This document shows, one piece after another, positions 1-8,510 of a stretch of DNA of 64,000 nucleotides. Below the pieces are notes generated by a model. It was not told the origin of the DNA, searched no databases, and saw only the letters and a list, made by a program, of their open reading frames with translations. The stretch is from assembly GCA_004295015.1 (NCBI GenBank), contig SHNE01000001.1, forward strand, positions 1 to 64,000, given 5' to 3'. Source of the stretch: Bacteroidota bacterium. Lineage in GTDB: Bacteria > Bacteroidota > Bacteroidia > AKYH767-A > 2013-40CM-41-45. A program made the position numbers and the translations under genes. Numbering within the stretch: the stretch's first letter is position 1; the number at the start of each line of letters is the position of its first letter.

Positions 1-37
1 GCCAGCTGGCGGACGTGATTCGAGTTAGAAAATATAG

Positions 38-73
38 TGCGGGGTGGAGCTTTGGTAGCTCGTTGGGCTCATA
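38..73 (+). pseudogene. Truncated initiator tRNA, 5' half
   Basis: This piece matches the intact tRNA at 114-150 from the first acceptor base to the base after the anticodon CAT, apart from a small change in the D-loop (one base shorter). It stops there and runs straight into the 16-bp palindrome at 74-89. The 3' anticodon stem, variable loop, T-arm and acceptor 3' strand are missing; only a faint echo of the T-loop (TTCGAGT) follows at 94-100. It cannot fold into a tRNA on its own. Confidence 0.85.
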
Positions 74-89
74 TCCGCCAGCTGGCGGA
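74..89. repeat. 16-bp perfect palindrome, copy 1
   Basis: TCCGCCAGCTGGCGGA equals its own reverse complement. It sits exactly at the break point of the truncated tRNA, directly after the base that follows the anticodon. The same 16 bases occur at 575-590, a right-hand part at 1-13, and a degenerate form at about 749-764. I see no copy elsewhere in the window. Confidence 0.9.
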
Positions 90-113
90 CGTGATTCGAG
101 TTAGAAAATATAG

Positions 114-186
<73 letters not shown>

Positions 187-205
187 CCTAAGTACAAGAG
201 TAAAA

Positions 206-250
206 ACAAAGCGGGTGAACGGTCAAAAACTGTTCACCCGCTTTGTTTCT
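206..250 (+). terminator. Hairpin terminator after the initiator tRNA
   Basis: A 15-bp perfect stem pairs 206-220 with 232-246 around an 11-base loop, followed by a short T-rich stretch. It lies 20 bases after the tRNA and before the GIY-YIG gene, so it probably ends the tRNA transcript. Confidence 0.75.
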
Positions 251-309
251 GAAACCTCCCCTTTAAATTACTGCCTCTTCAATTTTTTATTATAGCTTCT
301 TTTTACTTC

Positions 310-555
310 ATGTTCACCGTCTACGTTTTGCACTCAGAAAGTCACCAAAAAATCTACATTGGGTATACCTCTAATTTAGATGCCAGATTTGAATCCCACA
401 ACCTCCTTGCCAAAAAAGGTTGGACAATCAAATTCAGGCCGTGGAAAATTGTTCACACCGAAATCTTTCAATCAAAGTCTGAGGCTATGAAAAGAGAAAA
501 AGCACTCAAATCTGCTAAAGGAAGAGAGTTTATTTGGAAATTAATTTCAACCTAA
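310..555 (+). CDS. Small stand-alone GIY-YIG endonuclease-family protein
   Basis: The 81-residue protein has the full GIY-YIG signature: Y5-V6-L7 and Y16-I17-G18, the catalytic Arg R26 in the segment NLDARFESH, and a Glu (E63) in KREKALK at the position of the metal-binding Glu of the family. It matches the short UvrC-N-like class that consists of the nuclease domain alone. Family members cut DNA by a one-metal mechanism, but the cellular role of these small bacterial versions is mostly unknown. It starts at the first ATG, with no obvious Shine-Dalgarno. Its position is striking: the intact and broken tRNA 5' pieces lie on its left, and palindrome copy 2 with a tRNA 3' piece begins 19 bases after its stop. 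A role in moving or maintaining the palindrome-tRNA unit is my inference from this layout. Confidence 0.85.
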   Translation: MFTVYVLHSESHQKIYIGYTSNLDARFESHNLLAKKGWTIKFRPWKIVHTEIFQSKSEAMKREKALKSAKGREFIWKLIST

Positions 556-567
556 AAAAAACGCGAA

Positions 568-618
568 GCTCATATCCGCCAGCTGGCGGACGTAGGTTCG
601 AGTCCTGCCCTCGCTACC
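568..618 (+). pseudogene. tRNA fragment interrupted by the palindrome (copy 2)
   Basis: Seven bases of the initiator anticodon arm (GCTCATA, 568-574) are followed by the perfect palindrome at 575-590 and then by the tRNA 3' part at 591-618, which matches the intact tRNA from the last variable-loop base to the acceptor end with one change. Compared with the intact gene, exactly ten bases (the last anticodon-loop base, the 3' anticodon stem and most of the variable loop) are replaced by the 16-bp palindrome. The left junction is identical to that at 73/74. The 5' acceptor and D-arm are absent here. Confidence 0.85.
575..590. repeat. 16-bp perfect palindrome, copy 2
   Basis: Identical to 74-89. 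Here it is flanked on both sides by initiator tRNA sequence, so it behaves like an insertion or replacement at the anticodon arm. Confidence 0.9.
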
Positions 619-626
619 TAAGGTAA

Positions 627-818
627 GTGTGAGTTTGAGGTTTGAGTGTGGAGGAATGGTATTCCTTGAGACTTAGATTTTAACTCACATTTTTTGTGAA
701 GCATTTTTTGTGCAGAATCGTGCTCCTTAGTTTAAATTAAATCAAGGTTGGATCAGCCGGTGGATCTAGGTTCGAGCACTTCACACTAATGCAGGTGTGA
801 GTTTGAGGTTTGAGTGTG
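627..818. repeat. Diverged tandem copy of palindrome/tRNA 3' piece with a 24-base direct repeat
   Basis: A 24-base sequence at 627-650 recurs exactly at 795-818. Before the second copy, 754-774 aligns base for base with the palindrome right half plus tRNA T-arm start at 580-600, matching in 17 of 21 positions by eye. The stretch 575-650 therefore appears duplicated at about 749-818, with decay of the palindrome and T-arm but not of the 24-base repeat. Bases 651-748 and 819-958 show nothing I recognise; a 64-codon frame at 810-1004 has no coding features. Confidence 0.7.
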
Positions 819-958
819 ATATTTAAACACCGTTCTTTTTTCAATCACCTGAACTTCCCTTTCAAACGGAAAATCATGCTTCTATTAATCTTACAGGTTT
901 GGTCATCCAGCTACGGATTATTATTTAGTGCGCTAATTAAAACATGTTATTTACGCAC

Positions 959-990
959 AAAAAAAGTGCAGAGGATAAATCCTCTGCACT
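959..990 (-). terminator. Terminator of the T9SS cargo gene
   Basis: Read on the minus strand, a 10-bp GC-rich stem (965-974 with 981-990, six-base loop) is followed by a run of seven T. It starts 20 bases beyond the stop codon of the 605-residue secreted protein. Confidence 0.9.
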
Positions 991-1009
991 CTTACATTAT
1001 TTGACAATC

Positions 1010-2827
1010 TTACTTAACAATAAGAAGCTTGATGACATTATCGGCTTCCTTGGTGACCAAACGAACGAAATAGATCCCATTATCTAAATTACCGGTATTA
1101 ACCGATTTTTGGATTTTACCTGCAGCTGTTGCAAATTCTTCCTGATAAACTACCTGGCCAAGGTAATCGCTGATTTCAATTCCGGCTTGACTAGAAGCAT
1201 TTGATTCAAACTCAAGAATAAACCTATTTGAGTTTGGATTAGGGTAAATCTTCATTGAAGACTGGCCTTCAACAGAAGCAATTCCGATTGTACTGCTTAC
1301 TGTGATTGTTCCAATAGCAGTTGCATTATTACCGTTCATTCCTGTATAATCTGTTAAAGTGCATGAGAAATTGAAAGGGTTATTTGCGTAAATTGTATAA
1401 ACTCCGGTGTCAACAGGTGCAGTGATCGTGCTTGCAATGGTACCTATAGTTTGGCTCGGACATACATCAGGAATTCCGTCATAAACACAATCAGCCGGAA
1501 CTGTATCGACTCCGATAATCAATTGTTGGATACATGAAGGGCAGCTTTGCGGATTCGATAGAGTGTAATCTCCACCAACTGTTATCACCGTACCCGGAGC
1601 TACTGTTATCGTATTTCCACCTCCATTCAACGTGATATTGACTTCAGGTAAGCATTCAACAATTAGCACTGCAATGACCATAGCACCATTACCACTGGCT
1701 CCGGTATAATCGCTTAGCGTACAAGAAAAGTTGAAAGGGTTATTTACATAAATCGGATAAGTTCCGGGATCCATCGGAGCGGTAATTTGCTCACTAAAAG
1801 TTCCGACACTTGCGTTTGGACAAACATCCGGAATGTTATCGTAAATACAGGCGGTCGCAACTGTATCAAGTCCGACAATGAGCTGTTGAATACATGACGG
1901 GCAGGATGAAGGGTTCGAGATAGAGAAATTTCCATCTAAGCTGACTACGGTCCCGGGAGAAACTACAAGTGTATCATTAACACCATTCAGGCTTGCATTT
2001 ATTTCAGGCAGACATGCAACGGTTAAAGTTCCAATAATTTGTGCAGCGTTTCCTGTTGCGCCGGTATAATCTGTGAGTGTACAACTAAAATTAAATGGAT
2101 TGTTGGAGTATAATGTGTATGTTCCTTCTGCAGCAGGTGCAGTAAAGGCAACATTTAATGTTCCGTTTGAACTACTCGGACATACATCCGGAATATTATC
2201 ATAAATACAATCAAGAGCTACTGTATCTATACCAACAATAAGTTGCTGTATGCAGGAGGGACAACCGGTAGGATTGGAAAGCACATAAGTTCCCGTCATA
2301 GTGACGGAAGCATTTGGCGCTACGGTGATACTATTCCCTCCTCCATTTAATGAAATACTAACCTGTGGGGGACAATCAACATAGATTGTTCCAATTGCTA
2401 AAGCTCCATTTCCTGTCGGGCCGGAGTAATCACCCAGGGTACATGAAAAATTGTATGGATTGTTCACCCAGATAGTATAAATACCTTGAGATAGTGGAGC
2501 CGTGAGCGTCGTATTTATGCTCCCTGTTGAAGGAGACGGGCACACTCCAGGGATATTATCGTATATGCACGAAGATGCGACAGAATCAATTCCAATGATC
2601 AATTGCTGGATACAAGAAGGGCAACTATTATCATTGGCAACACTATAAGTACCGGTCACATTAATTGTTGCACCGCCTGCTACTGCAATGGTATTTCCTC
2701 CACCATCCAATGATATTATAACATCAACCGGACATTGGGCATACGAATTGCTAAATGAAAAAACAAGGCAGAGTAGAATGAAGAGCTTACTACACTGCTT
2801 TTTAATTTGTGTAAAGTTTGGGTTCAT
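1010..2827 (-). CDS. Secreted four-repeat Cys-rich protein with T9SS type A sorting domain
   Basis: A 605-residue exported protein. Residues 1-30 form a Sec signal peptide ending in NSYAQ. Four repeats of about 120 residues follow (roughly 32-150, 151-270, 271-390, 391-510). Each holds a beta-rich start, then SCPSCIQQL, a Cys before IYDNIP or similar, D/GVCP, NFSC and a closing GT/V strand, giving about six Cys per repeat that would suit disulfides. The last 80 residues (KIYPNPNSN...GIYFVRL...) are a type A T9SS sorting domain, so the protein should cross the outer membrane through the Gld/Por system encoded at 4985-10875 and lose this tail on release or attachment. I do not recognise the repeat family; an adhesin or surface-layer role is only a guess. 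The repeats also show at DNA level. It is a single-gene unit with its own terminator. Confidence 0.85.
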   Translation of the reverse strand: MNPNFTQIKKQCSKLFILLCLVFSFSNSYAQCPVDVIISLDGGGNTIAVAGGATINVTGTYSVANDNSCPSCIQQLIIGIDSVASSCIYDNIPGVCPSPSTGSINTTLTAPLSQGIYTIWVNNPYNFSCTLGDYSGPTGNGALAIGTIYVDCPPQVSISLNGGGNSITVAPNASVTMTGTYVLSNPTGCPSCIQQLIVGIDTVALDCIYDNIPDVCPSSSNGTLNVAFTAPAAEGTYTLYSNNPFNFSCTLTDYTGATGNAAQIIGTLTVACLPEINASLNGVNDTLVVSPGTVVSLDGNFSISNPSSCPSCIQQLIVGLDTVATACIYDNIPDVCPNASVGTFSEQITAPMDPGTYPIYVNNPFNFSCTLSDYTGASGNGAMVIAVLIVECLPEVNITLNGGGNTITVAPGTVITVGGDYTLSNPQSCPSCIQQLIIGVDTVPADCVYDGIPDVCPSQTIGTIASTITAPVDTGVYTIYANNPFNFSCTLTDYTGMNGNNATAIGTITVSSTIGIASVEGQSSMKIYPNPNSNRFILEFESNASSQAGIEISDYLGQVVYQEEFATAAGKIQKSVNTGNLDNGIYFVRLVTKEADNVIKLLIVK

Positions 2828-3334
2828 GGTTTTGGTTTTAAGGGTTAGTAAATATTAATAATTTAACTTCTATAAAATTCTCAATTCTCTATGGTTTTTA
2901 ACAGGAATTCATCCCGGACGGCCAAATAAAATTCTCTTAACAGACTTGTTACTTCTAAAGAATGAAATATGCGTTAAATAGGACAAATCTCTTTTGTATT
3001 CTTTACAAGTCGAAATGAAGCAAAACAACAACTCGCTCATAGACCTAACACATTTAGGTGATGATGAAAATTATAAACAAAACCTTATTGCCAATAATGG
3101 CTCGTTTTTCTATCATTAACTCGCTAAATTAATAGATTTTCATTAAAACAAATAAATTTAGGTTTAATCCAGGTGTTATATTCTTTATGAATTTAGAAAT
3201 TAAAGAAAATTCGGAGCTCTCAAAGCATCCAAACATCTTTGAACCGCCACTTCAACTTATAGCTTCCCATTAATATTTTCACGATCTTTGCAGTCAATTT
3301 TAAGCAAAATCGCTTAATTTTAAAGGAATTAGCC
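2828..3334. other. 507-base intergenic region between divergent genes
   Basis: AT-rich spacer between the divergently transcribed cargo gene and der. I find no RNA gene, repeat or convincing terminator. A partial -7 element for der, GATCTTTG, is at 3283-3290 (Bacteroidota consensus TAnnTTTG) without a clear -33 partner. Confidence 0.5.
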
Positions 3335-4654
3335 GTGTCAAGTATAGTTGCGATCGTAGGGAGACCAAATGTGGGGAAATCCACCCTTTTTAACCGACTC
3401 ACCGAGTCGAGAAAAGCTATTGTGGATGAAATGAGCGGGGTAACCCGTGATCGCCATTATGGCCATGCTGAATGGGGCGGTAAGAAGTTTTCAGTGATCG
3501 ATACCGGCGGATACGTAAAAGGTTCGGATGATATTTTCGAAGGAGAGATTCGCAAGCAGGTACAAATTGCTATTGACGAATCGGATATGGTTCTGTTCGT
3601 AGTTGACGTCGAATTAGGAATAACAGATTTGGATGATTCCGTCGCACAAATATTGCGCAAGTCCGGTAAGAAAGTAATCCTTGTTGCCAATAAGGTAGAC
3701 AACCCTCAGCGCATAGCTGAAGCAGCTGAATTTTATTCCTTTGGCTTGGGTGAACCTTATTGTATTTCTTCCATAAGCGGAAGTGGGACAGGTGAATTGC
3801 TGGATGAAATTGTAGCTTCATTACCCAAAGAATTTGATGACCCGACCGAAGGACTGCCAAGATTTGCAATTGTAGGACAACCAAATGTTGGAAAATCTTC
3901 ATTATTGAATATGCTTACAGGAATTGAGCGTAGCATCGTCACTCCTATATCAGGAACTACACGAGATACAATACACCAGCGCTATTCAAAATATGGTCAT
4001 GACTTCCTCTTGATAGATACAGCAGGAGTAAGAAGGAAAGCAAGGGTAAAGGAAGACCTGGAATTTTATTCTGTCCTCCGTTCTGTACGTGCGATTGAAG
4101 ATGCGGATGTATGTTTATTTATGATTGATGCAGAAAAGGGCATGACAGCCCAGGATCTTGCGATATTCCATCTTATCGATAAAAACAGAAAGGGTGTTGT
4201 CTTGATAGTCAACAAATGGGATCTTGTTGAGAAGGACAGCAAGACTGTAGATGCCTATACTGAGACTATGAAAGAAAAACTCAGACCATTCACAGACGTG
4301 CCTATTGTTTATACTTCTGTTCTCACATCACAAAGGGTACATAAGGCTTTGGAAGTGGCAGTTCAGGTTTATGAGAACCGAAAGAAAAAGATCAAGACAT
4401 CGGAACTGAATGCTTATTTATTACCAATTATAGACAATACTCCACCGCCTTCTATAAAGAGTAAGCACATTAAAATTAAATATATTACCCAGTTACCGAC
4501 GGCGACTCCGCAATTTGCCTTTTTCTGTAATCTTCCTCAGTATGTCAATGAATCATACCGACGTTTTCTGGAAAATAAAATCCGTGAGAAATTTGATTTC
4601 AGTGGTGTACCTATCACATTATTTTTCCGGCCAAAGGGAAAACAGGACAGCTAA
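3335..4654 (+). CDS. der: Ribosome biogenesis GTPase Der (EngA)
   Basis: A 439-residue protein with two tandem GTPase domains, the hallmark of Der, which acts in late 50S ribosomal subunit assembly. The first P-loop GRPNVGKST is at residues 9-17 with DTGG and NKVD following; the second, GQPNVGKSS, begins at residue 181 with DTAG and NKWD. The C-terminal KH-like domain ends in [11 protein letters not shown], typical of the family. Translation starts at GTG 3335, preceded by AAAGGA about eight bases upstream; no ATG fits the conserved N-terminus. It appears monocistronic, followed by tRNA-Arg on the same strand. Confidence 0.97.
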   Translation: MSSIVAIVGRPNVGKSTLFNRLTESRKAIVDEMSGVTRDRHYGHAEWGGKKFSVIDTGGYVKGSDDIFEGEIRKQVQIAIDESDMVLFVVDVELGITDLDDSVAQILRKSGKKVILVANKVDNPQRIAEAAEFYSFGLGEPYCISSISGSGTGELLDEIVASLPKEFDDPTEGLPRFAIVGQPNVGKSSLLNMLTGIERSIVTPISGTTRDTIHQRYSKYGHDFLLIDTAGVRRKARVKEDLEFYSVLRSVRAIEDADVCLFMIDAEKGMTAQDLAIFHLIDKNRKGVVLIVNKWDLVEKDSKTVDAYTETMKEKLRPFTDVPIVYTSVLTSQRVHKALEVAVQVYENRKKKIKTSELNAYLLPIIDNTPPPSIKSKHIKIKYITQLPTATPQFAFFCNLPQYVNESYRRFLENKIREKFDFSGVPITLFFRPKGKQDS

Positions 4655-4756
4655 TAGTTAGAACTTCCAAAAACAGCTCAACACATTTTATAAGCAGCAA
4701 GCCATTGTGATTCTTTGCTATTCACAGAAGGATTGTAAATTGCGACTTCAAATTCC

Positions 4757-4828
4757 GGTCCCATAGTACAACGGATAGTATGCGGGTTTCCGAAACCCTT
4801 GATCCAGGTTCGATTCCTGGTGGGACCA
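4757..4828 (+). tRNA. tRNA-Arg (anticodon CCG)
   Basis: The acceptor stem GGTCCCA/TGGGACC (4757-4763 with 4821-4827) pairs perfectly and the discriminator is A4828. The anticodon loop TTCCGAA gives CCG, reading CGG Arg codons. The T-arm CCAGG-TTCGATT-CCTGG is perfect. CCA is not encoded. Confidence 0.95.
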
Positions 4829-4847
4829 CGGTTACAGCCTGAGTAAA

Positions 4848-4886
4848 CAGCGTGAGAGAGCAGTAAACCACTGTTCACTCACGCTG
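4848..4886. other. Long hairpin downstream of tRNA-Arg
   Basis: CAGCGTGAG (4848-4856) pairs with CTCACGCTG (4878-4886), and inside it CAGT (4861-4864) pairs with ACTG (4870-4873) around a five-base loop, with a 4x4 internal loop between. No T-run follows, so it is not a standard terminator; it may be a tRNA 3' processing signal or simply a fold-back. Confidence 0.55.
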
Positions 4887-4912
4887 ACACTGACACTGAC
4901 ACTGACACTGAC
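4884..4912. repeat. Hexanucleotide microsatellite (CTGACA)n
   Basis: Nearly five perfect copies of CTGACA lie between the tRNA-Arg hairpin and the shared terminator. No gene is nearby in which its length would shift a frame. Confidence 0.9.
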
Positions 4913-4933
4913 GCTTGAACTTAAACTTAACAG

Positions 4934-4971
4934 CAAAAAAAAACTCCGGATTAAAGTCCGGAGTTTTTTTT
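4934..4971. terminator. Bidirectional terminator between tRNA-Arg and gldN
   Basis: ACTCCGGA and TCCGGAGT form a GC-rich stem flanked by an A-run on the left and a T-run on the right, so it can terminate transcription on both strands. It lies just beyond the stop codon of gldN (4985). Confidence 0.9.
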
Positions 4972-4984
4972 CTATGAGGGAATA

Positions 4985-5830
4985 TCAAAACTCCCACAAA
5001 TCATGTTCGAAATTCGAGATTTCAGTTTTTATTCTTTCAGACTCCAGAAGCTGAGAGATTCCCTGGCGATAGTCCTCAATTCTACGATCGTAAACGTTAG
5101 ATTCTTTGTAGATATAACTACCGAACAAACGCTTTTGGAAAATATCATCGAATGATCTTCTTTCTGCATCATTTTCACGGTTGAAGGCTTCTGTTTTTGC
5201 AAGCAGGTTTCTGGCTTCAGGATAGTATATCCAGAACAAAGGAAGCTTTTGATTTCCTTCACGGACATTACCATCTTCATCAACAGCATATACAAGTGGC
5301 GCAAAACCAATAATTCGTACTTCAATTACAGATCGTTGCTTGTCAAAAAACCAATCTTCCTTCAAACGATAGCCGATTACCTTATCCGGTGAGAATTCAC
5401 GTGCGATTACGGTGTCATATTCATCGTATGGAGGATCCGGTCTTTGCATTTTAACGGTATCAGATCGTGCACCACCTTTGGATTCAATCTCGCTCATGGT
5501 TACAGGGAGCGTGAACTCATCATCAACGGTGCTATAAGCTGTAAGAGAGCCTTCTTTGATAGCGTCCATACACAAGTCTATAAGACTCTTGCGGTCGTGA
5601 GTCTGCTTAGACAATGGATAACGTAAGGGAAGGTTAATCTTCTCATGCAAATCGATCACGCGCCATACACGCTTAGACCACAATACATCCGCTTCGCGGA
5701 GATAAGGGTAAGACATGACAAGACGTGTCGAAGTGTGTTCTTTGACATACACCCCATCGAGTACGTTCTGCGCCTGTGCGGAGAATGCAGTGATGAGTGC
5801 AACAAGTACTAACAGAAATCTGATTTTCAT
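4985..5830 (-). CDS. gldN: Gliding motility / T9SS protein GldN (PorN family)
   Basis: A 281-residue protein with an N-terminal signal peptide (MKIRFLLVLVALITAFSAQA), matching the GldN/PorN family in length, sequence style and gene position. GldN is a periplasmic component that forms, with GldK, the ring attached to the outer membrane in the type IX secretion system, coupled to the GldLM motor. The conserved region with WSKRVWRVIDLHEKIN and DWFFDK...VRIIGFAP is typical. It is the last gene of the gldKLMN run, 22 bases after gldM and just before a bidirectional terminator. Confidence 0.95.
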   Translation of the reverse strand: MKIRFLLVLVALITAFSAQAQNVLDGVYVKEHTSTRLVMSYPYLREADVLWSKRVWRVIDLHEKINLPLRYPLSKQTHDRKSLIDLCMDAIKEGSLTAYSTVDDEFTLPVTMSEIESKGGARSDTVKMQRPDPPYDEYDTVIAREFSPDKVIGYRLKEDWFFDKQRSVIEVRIIGFAPLVYAVDEDGNVREGNQKLPLFWIYYPEARNLLAKTEAFNRENDAERRSFDDIFQKRLFGSYIYKESNVYDRRIEDYRQGISQLLESERIKTEISNFEHDLWEF

Positions 5831-5852
5831 GACTTTTATTTAGGTTCTACAC

Positions 5853-7484
5853 TTATTGTAAGGTGAAGGACATTGGAGACAGCTGACGTGTCGATTGATC
5901 GGCACCGGTAGCCATTCTGGCCTTAATAAATTCGAAGAACACTTTATCGCCGGCACGGCCCTTACTCAATGCATCACGCATTTGCTGAGTGAGCTGATTG
6001 CCGGTACTTTCAAATTCCATCGGATCTTTTCCTTTTCCGGTAATTGTCATTTTGAAAGCAGTAATCTTGAAGAATAATTCGAAATCGAAGTTCTCCAACT
6101 GAGGTATTAACGTACCAGCCATCAATAAATTCTTGTTGATGGTACCACTTTTATTGTTGGCAATGGTTGCAACAGGGTCAGGAACGCGTTTAACACGGTA
6201 TTCGAAACTACCCATTGGCATTACTTTACCGCCAATTTCAGCAGAGACCTTGATCACAGCTTTTCCAACCGTTCCTACGGTTGCGATGTAATGTCCACCA
6301 CCTGCAGCAGGATTAGGCTTAAGAGAGCCACTTGCTCCTTCGATAGATGATTTAACTTTATCGTTCGACACTCCGGGAACCGAAATAGACATAGGGTTAT
6401 CCACACCGATATAAAGCACATTCATTTTATCGGCGGAAACGACTGAGTTTGGCTTTTGTGCAACATAGGAAGATGTGAAAGGGAAATGGTCATAGGAGCC
6501 ATCCGGTTTCTTAACCCGGATTACGCCTCCCCATTTTTTCTCACCTTCTGCACCGGGACGATCAACATACTTTGCATATCCACCTTCAACCGGAAGTGGC
6601 TTATCACTTCCTCCGCGAATTTCATTCTTCACAGAATCATAAGTAGCTCCAATGAAAACTTCAGGAGCCATTGTTGATGAAGTTGCCGAGAGGAATACAT
6701 CAGCCTGATACTCAGAGCCAATAGTAACAACAGTACTGTTTGAAATCACCTTTGCATTAAGCTGATCCAATTTGATGATGTTTTTATCTACTGAAGTCAA
6801 GAGATCATCGATAACCTGAGACTCAGCATTGCGGATGTCATTCTGAAACTTTGTGAGAAGGGCAACTGATGCCACAACGGGATTGTGGTAGAAGTTTGCC
6901 ATTTCCCATGTTCGTTTTCCATCCTCTGCTTTTTCAGGATCGGCGGTTGCCAATAAACTCTGCAGCGTTTTTTCAAATGTAGCCTTACTCGCTTCAGGTA
7001 CATTCAAAATGATTTTGGATTTAAAGTTGTCAAGCTTCTTCTTTAATTCAAAAGCCTTTCCTCCTCTTCCATCGTTATCATCTCCGCAAAGGATATTCGT
7101 TGGAATATCATAATCATCCTTTGCCTCCATGAGTCTCAATTCAGGTGTAGGTTCTCCATCATCCACCTTATCGGCTTTACGAACGAGTTCATCCTTGAGT
7201 TGTTCAATAAAATTAGCTACATCATCAGCTTCTTTCCTGACTGTAGCGGCCTTATTGTATACTTCCTGATATTTTACTTTATCGACTGACATAGCCTGCT
7301 CAAAGGCGGCATATGTAGCGAGGTTCTTTTTTATTACGTTATCCTTAGACAATGTGACACTCTCGTTGATCGTAACGAAGGCATTGATGACCTCCTTTGT
7401 TACGTTCAAAGCCAACAGCGCCGTCAACACGAGATACATCATGTTGATCATCTTCTGCCTGGGTGATAGTTTTCCAGATGCCAT
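5853..7484 (-). CDS. gldM: T9SS motor protein GldM (PorM)
   Basis: A 543-residue inner-membrane-anchored periplasmic protein. The start MASGKLSPRQKMINMMYLVL and one transmembrane segment at about residues 12-33 are diagnostic of GldM, followed by a long helical region and beta-rich domains that span the periplasm. With GldL it forms the proton-driven rotary motor that powers type IX secretion and, in gliding species, adhesin movement. It is placed between gldL (63-base gap) and gldN (22-base gap). Confidence 0.96.
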   Translation of the reverse strand: MASGKLSPRQKMINMMYLVLTALLALNVTKEVINAFVTINESVTLSKDNVIKKNLATYAAFEQAMSVDKVKYQEVYNKAATVRKEADDVANFIEQLKDELVRKADKVDDGEPTPELRLMEAKDDYDIPTNILCGDDNDGRGGKAFELKKKLDNFKSKIILNVPEASKATFEKTLQSLLATADPEKAEDGKRTWEMANFYHNPVVASVALLTKFQNDIRNAESQVIDDLLTSVDKNIIKLDQLNAKVISNSTVVTIGSEYQADVFLSATSSTMAPEVFIGATYDSVKNEIRGGSDKPLPVEGGYAKYVDRPGAEGEKKWGGVIRVKKPDGSYDHFPFTSSYVAQKPNSVVSADKMNVLYIGVDNPMSISVPGVSNDKVKSSIEGASGSLKPNPAAGGGHYIATVGTVGKAVIKVSAEIGGKVMPMGSFEYRVKRVPDPVATIANNKSGTINKNLLMAGTLIPQLENFDFELFFKITAFKMTITGKGKDPMEFESTGNQLTQQMRDALSKGRAGDKVFFEFIKARMATGADQSTRQLSPMSFTLQ

Positions 7485-7547
7485 AGCTGAAGCTTATTTG
7501 GTTGTTTGGTTAATGGTTAGTTAGAATTGAATTGGTACTGATGAAAA

Positions 7548-8357
7548 TTAGCCCTTCACTGTCATAGCAGAAAGCATATTTCCATAAACCGTATTTAATT
7601 TGCTCAGGTTTTGAGCCAGGTGCGCAACCTCTTCGCGATACTTGCGGGTATCATCAAGTGAAGAATTGAGATTACTCATCAATTCATTGATACCTTCGTA
7701 GAAGCGACCTGTTTGTTTCAGATGCTCGCTGCTGTCTTGCAATTGCAATTCATAAACGGCATTCAATGCAGCCAAATTCTTTCCTGCTGATACAACCTGA
7801 TCTTTATAAACTTTAACGTCATCTGTTGATGTTGCCAACTGATCTGCGGCTTGTGCAGCGCGAACATAAGAGTTAGACAAATCACTTACCGACTGAGAGG
7901 CTTTGTTTACATTTTGAACATAGCTTTCAGTTGCAATTGATGCCGTACTCATATTAGCCATTTGAGAAGTATTCTCACTGAGCGATCTCAATCCTGTCCC
8001 TAAACTTTCAATAAGTTCAGGTCCGATCTTAGCGTCAGCCATTAGTCGATCCAGTTGTTGAGCAACGGGATCTTTTGTCTTTTTACGTTCCTTTTTTGAC
8101 AGATGATCATCCTCACCCATTCCTGCTAATTCAGGATATACCAATGACCAATCCACTTCCTCATGTGGTGGCTCAAATGCTGAGAAAAAGAAGATGACGG
8201 CCTCAGTTCCCAAACCCAATACCAGCATTAGTCCCGAAAAAGGATAGTGTTGGATCTTAAACAGAGCCCCGATGATTACCACGGCAGCACCCCATCCGTA
8301 GAGGCGGGCCATGAATTTTTTAAACTTTTTTCCTTGTGTTAATTCCGCAAGTCCCAT
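7548..8357 (-). CDS. gldL: T9SS motor protein GldL (PorL)
   Basis: A 269-residue inner membrane protein. Two hydrophobic segments lie near the N-terminus (about residues 19-35 and 42-62, around the conserved KIQHYPFSG) with a Glu in the second one (GTEAVIFFF), as expected of the proton-conducting GldL pentamer. The remaining 200 residues are cytoplasmic, polar and helical. It is the partner of GldM, encoded 63 bases downstream. A 153-base gap separates it from gldK and shows no clear terminator. Confidence 0.95.
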   Translation of the reverse strand: MGLAELTQGKKFKKFMARLYGWGAAVVIIGALFKIQHYPFSGLMLVLGLGTEAVIFFFSAFEPPHEEVDWSLVYPELAGMGEDDHLSKKERKKTKDPVAQQLDRLMADAKIGPELIESLGTGLRSLSENTSQMANMSTASIATESYVQNVNKASQSVSDLSNSYVRAAQAADQLATSTDDVKVYKDQVVSAGKNLAALNAVYELQLQDSSEHLKQTGRFYEGINELMSNLNSSLDDTRKYREEVAHLAQNLSKLNTVYGNMLSAMTVKG

Positions 8358-8510
8358 GGTTAACGAATTAGTTTTATGGTTAGATGAAATTGATTTGTTG
8401 AATTATTCAATACTGAATTAAAATACGATGTGATTTAAAGACTGCGAAAATAATATTTCCGGTCTTTATTCAAATAAAATCCTAAAGAAAATAAAAAATT
8501 TCCCCTTTGA

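Noticed and set aside
810-1004. 64-codon open frame
   Set aside because: It overlaps the 24-base repeat and the terminator hairpin, has no domain or start signal, and looks like chance.
1300-2700. Four spaced direct repeats that could suggest a CRISPR or other array
   Set aside because: The repeats are in one reading frame of the secreted protein and encode protein repeats of about 120 residues.
4678-4878. Minus-strand frame of 66 codons
   Set aside because: It runs through tRNA-Arg on the opposite strand and its hairpin; no protein features.
4884-4912. Tandem repeat as a possible CRISPR remnant
   Set aside because: The unit is six bases with no spacers; it is a simple microsatellite.
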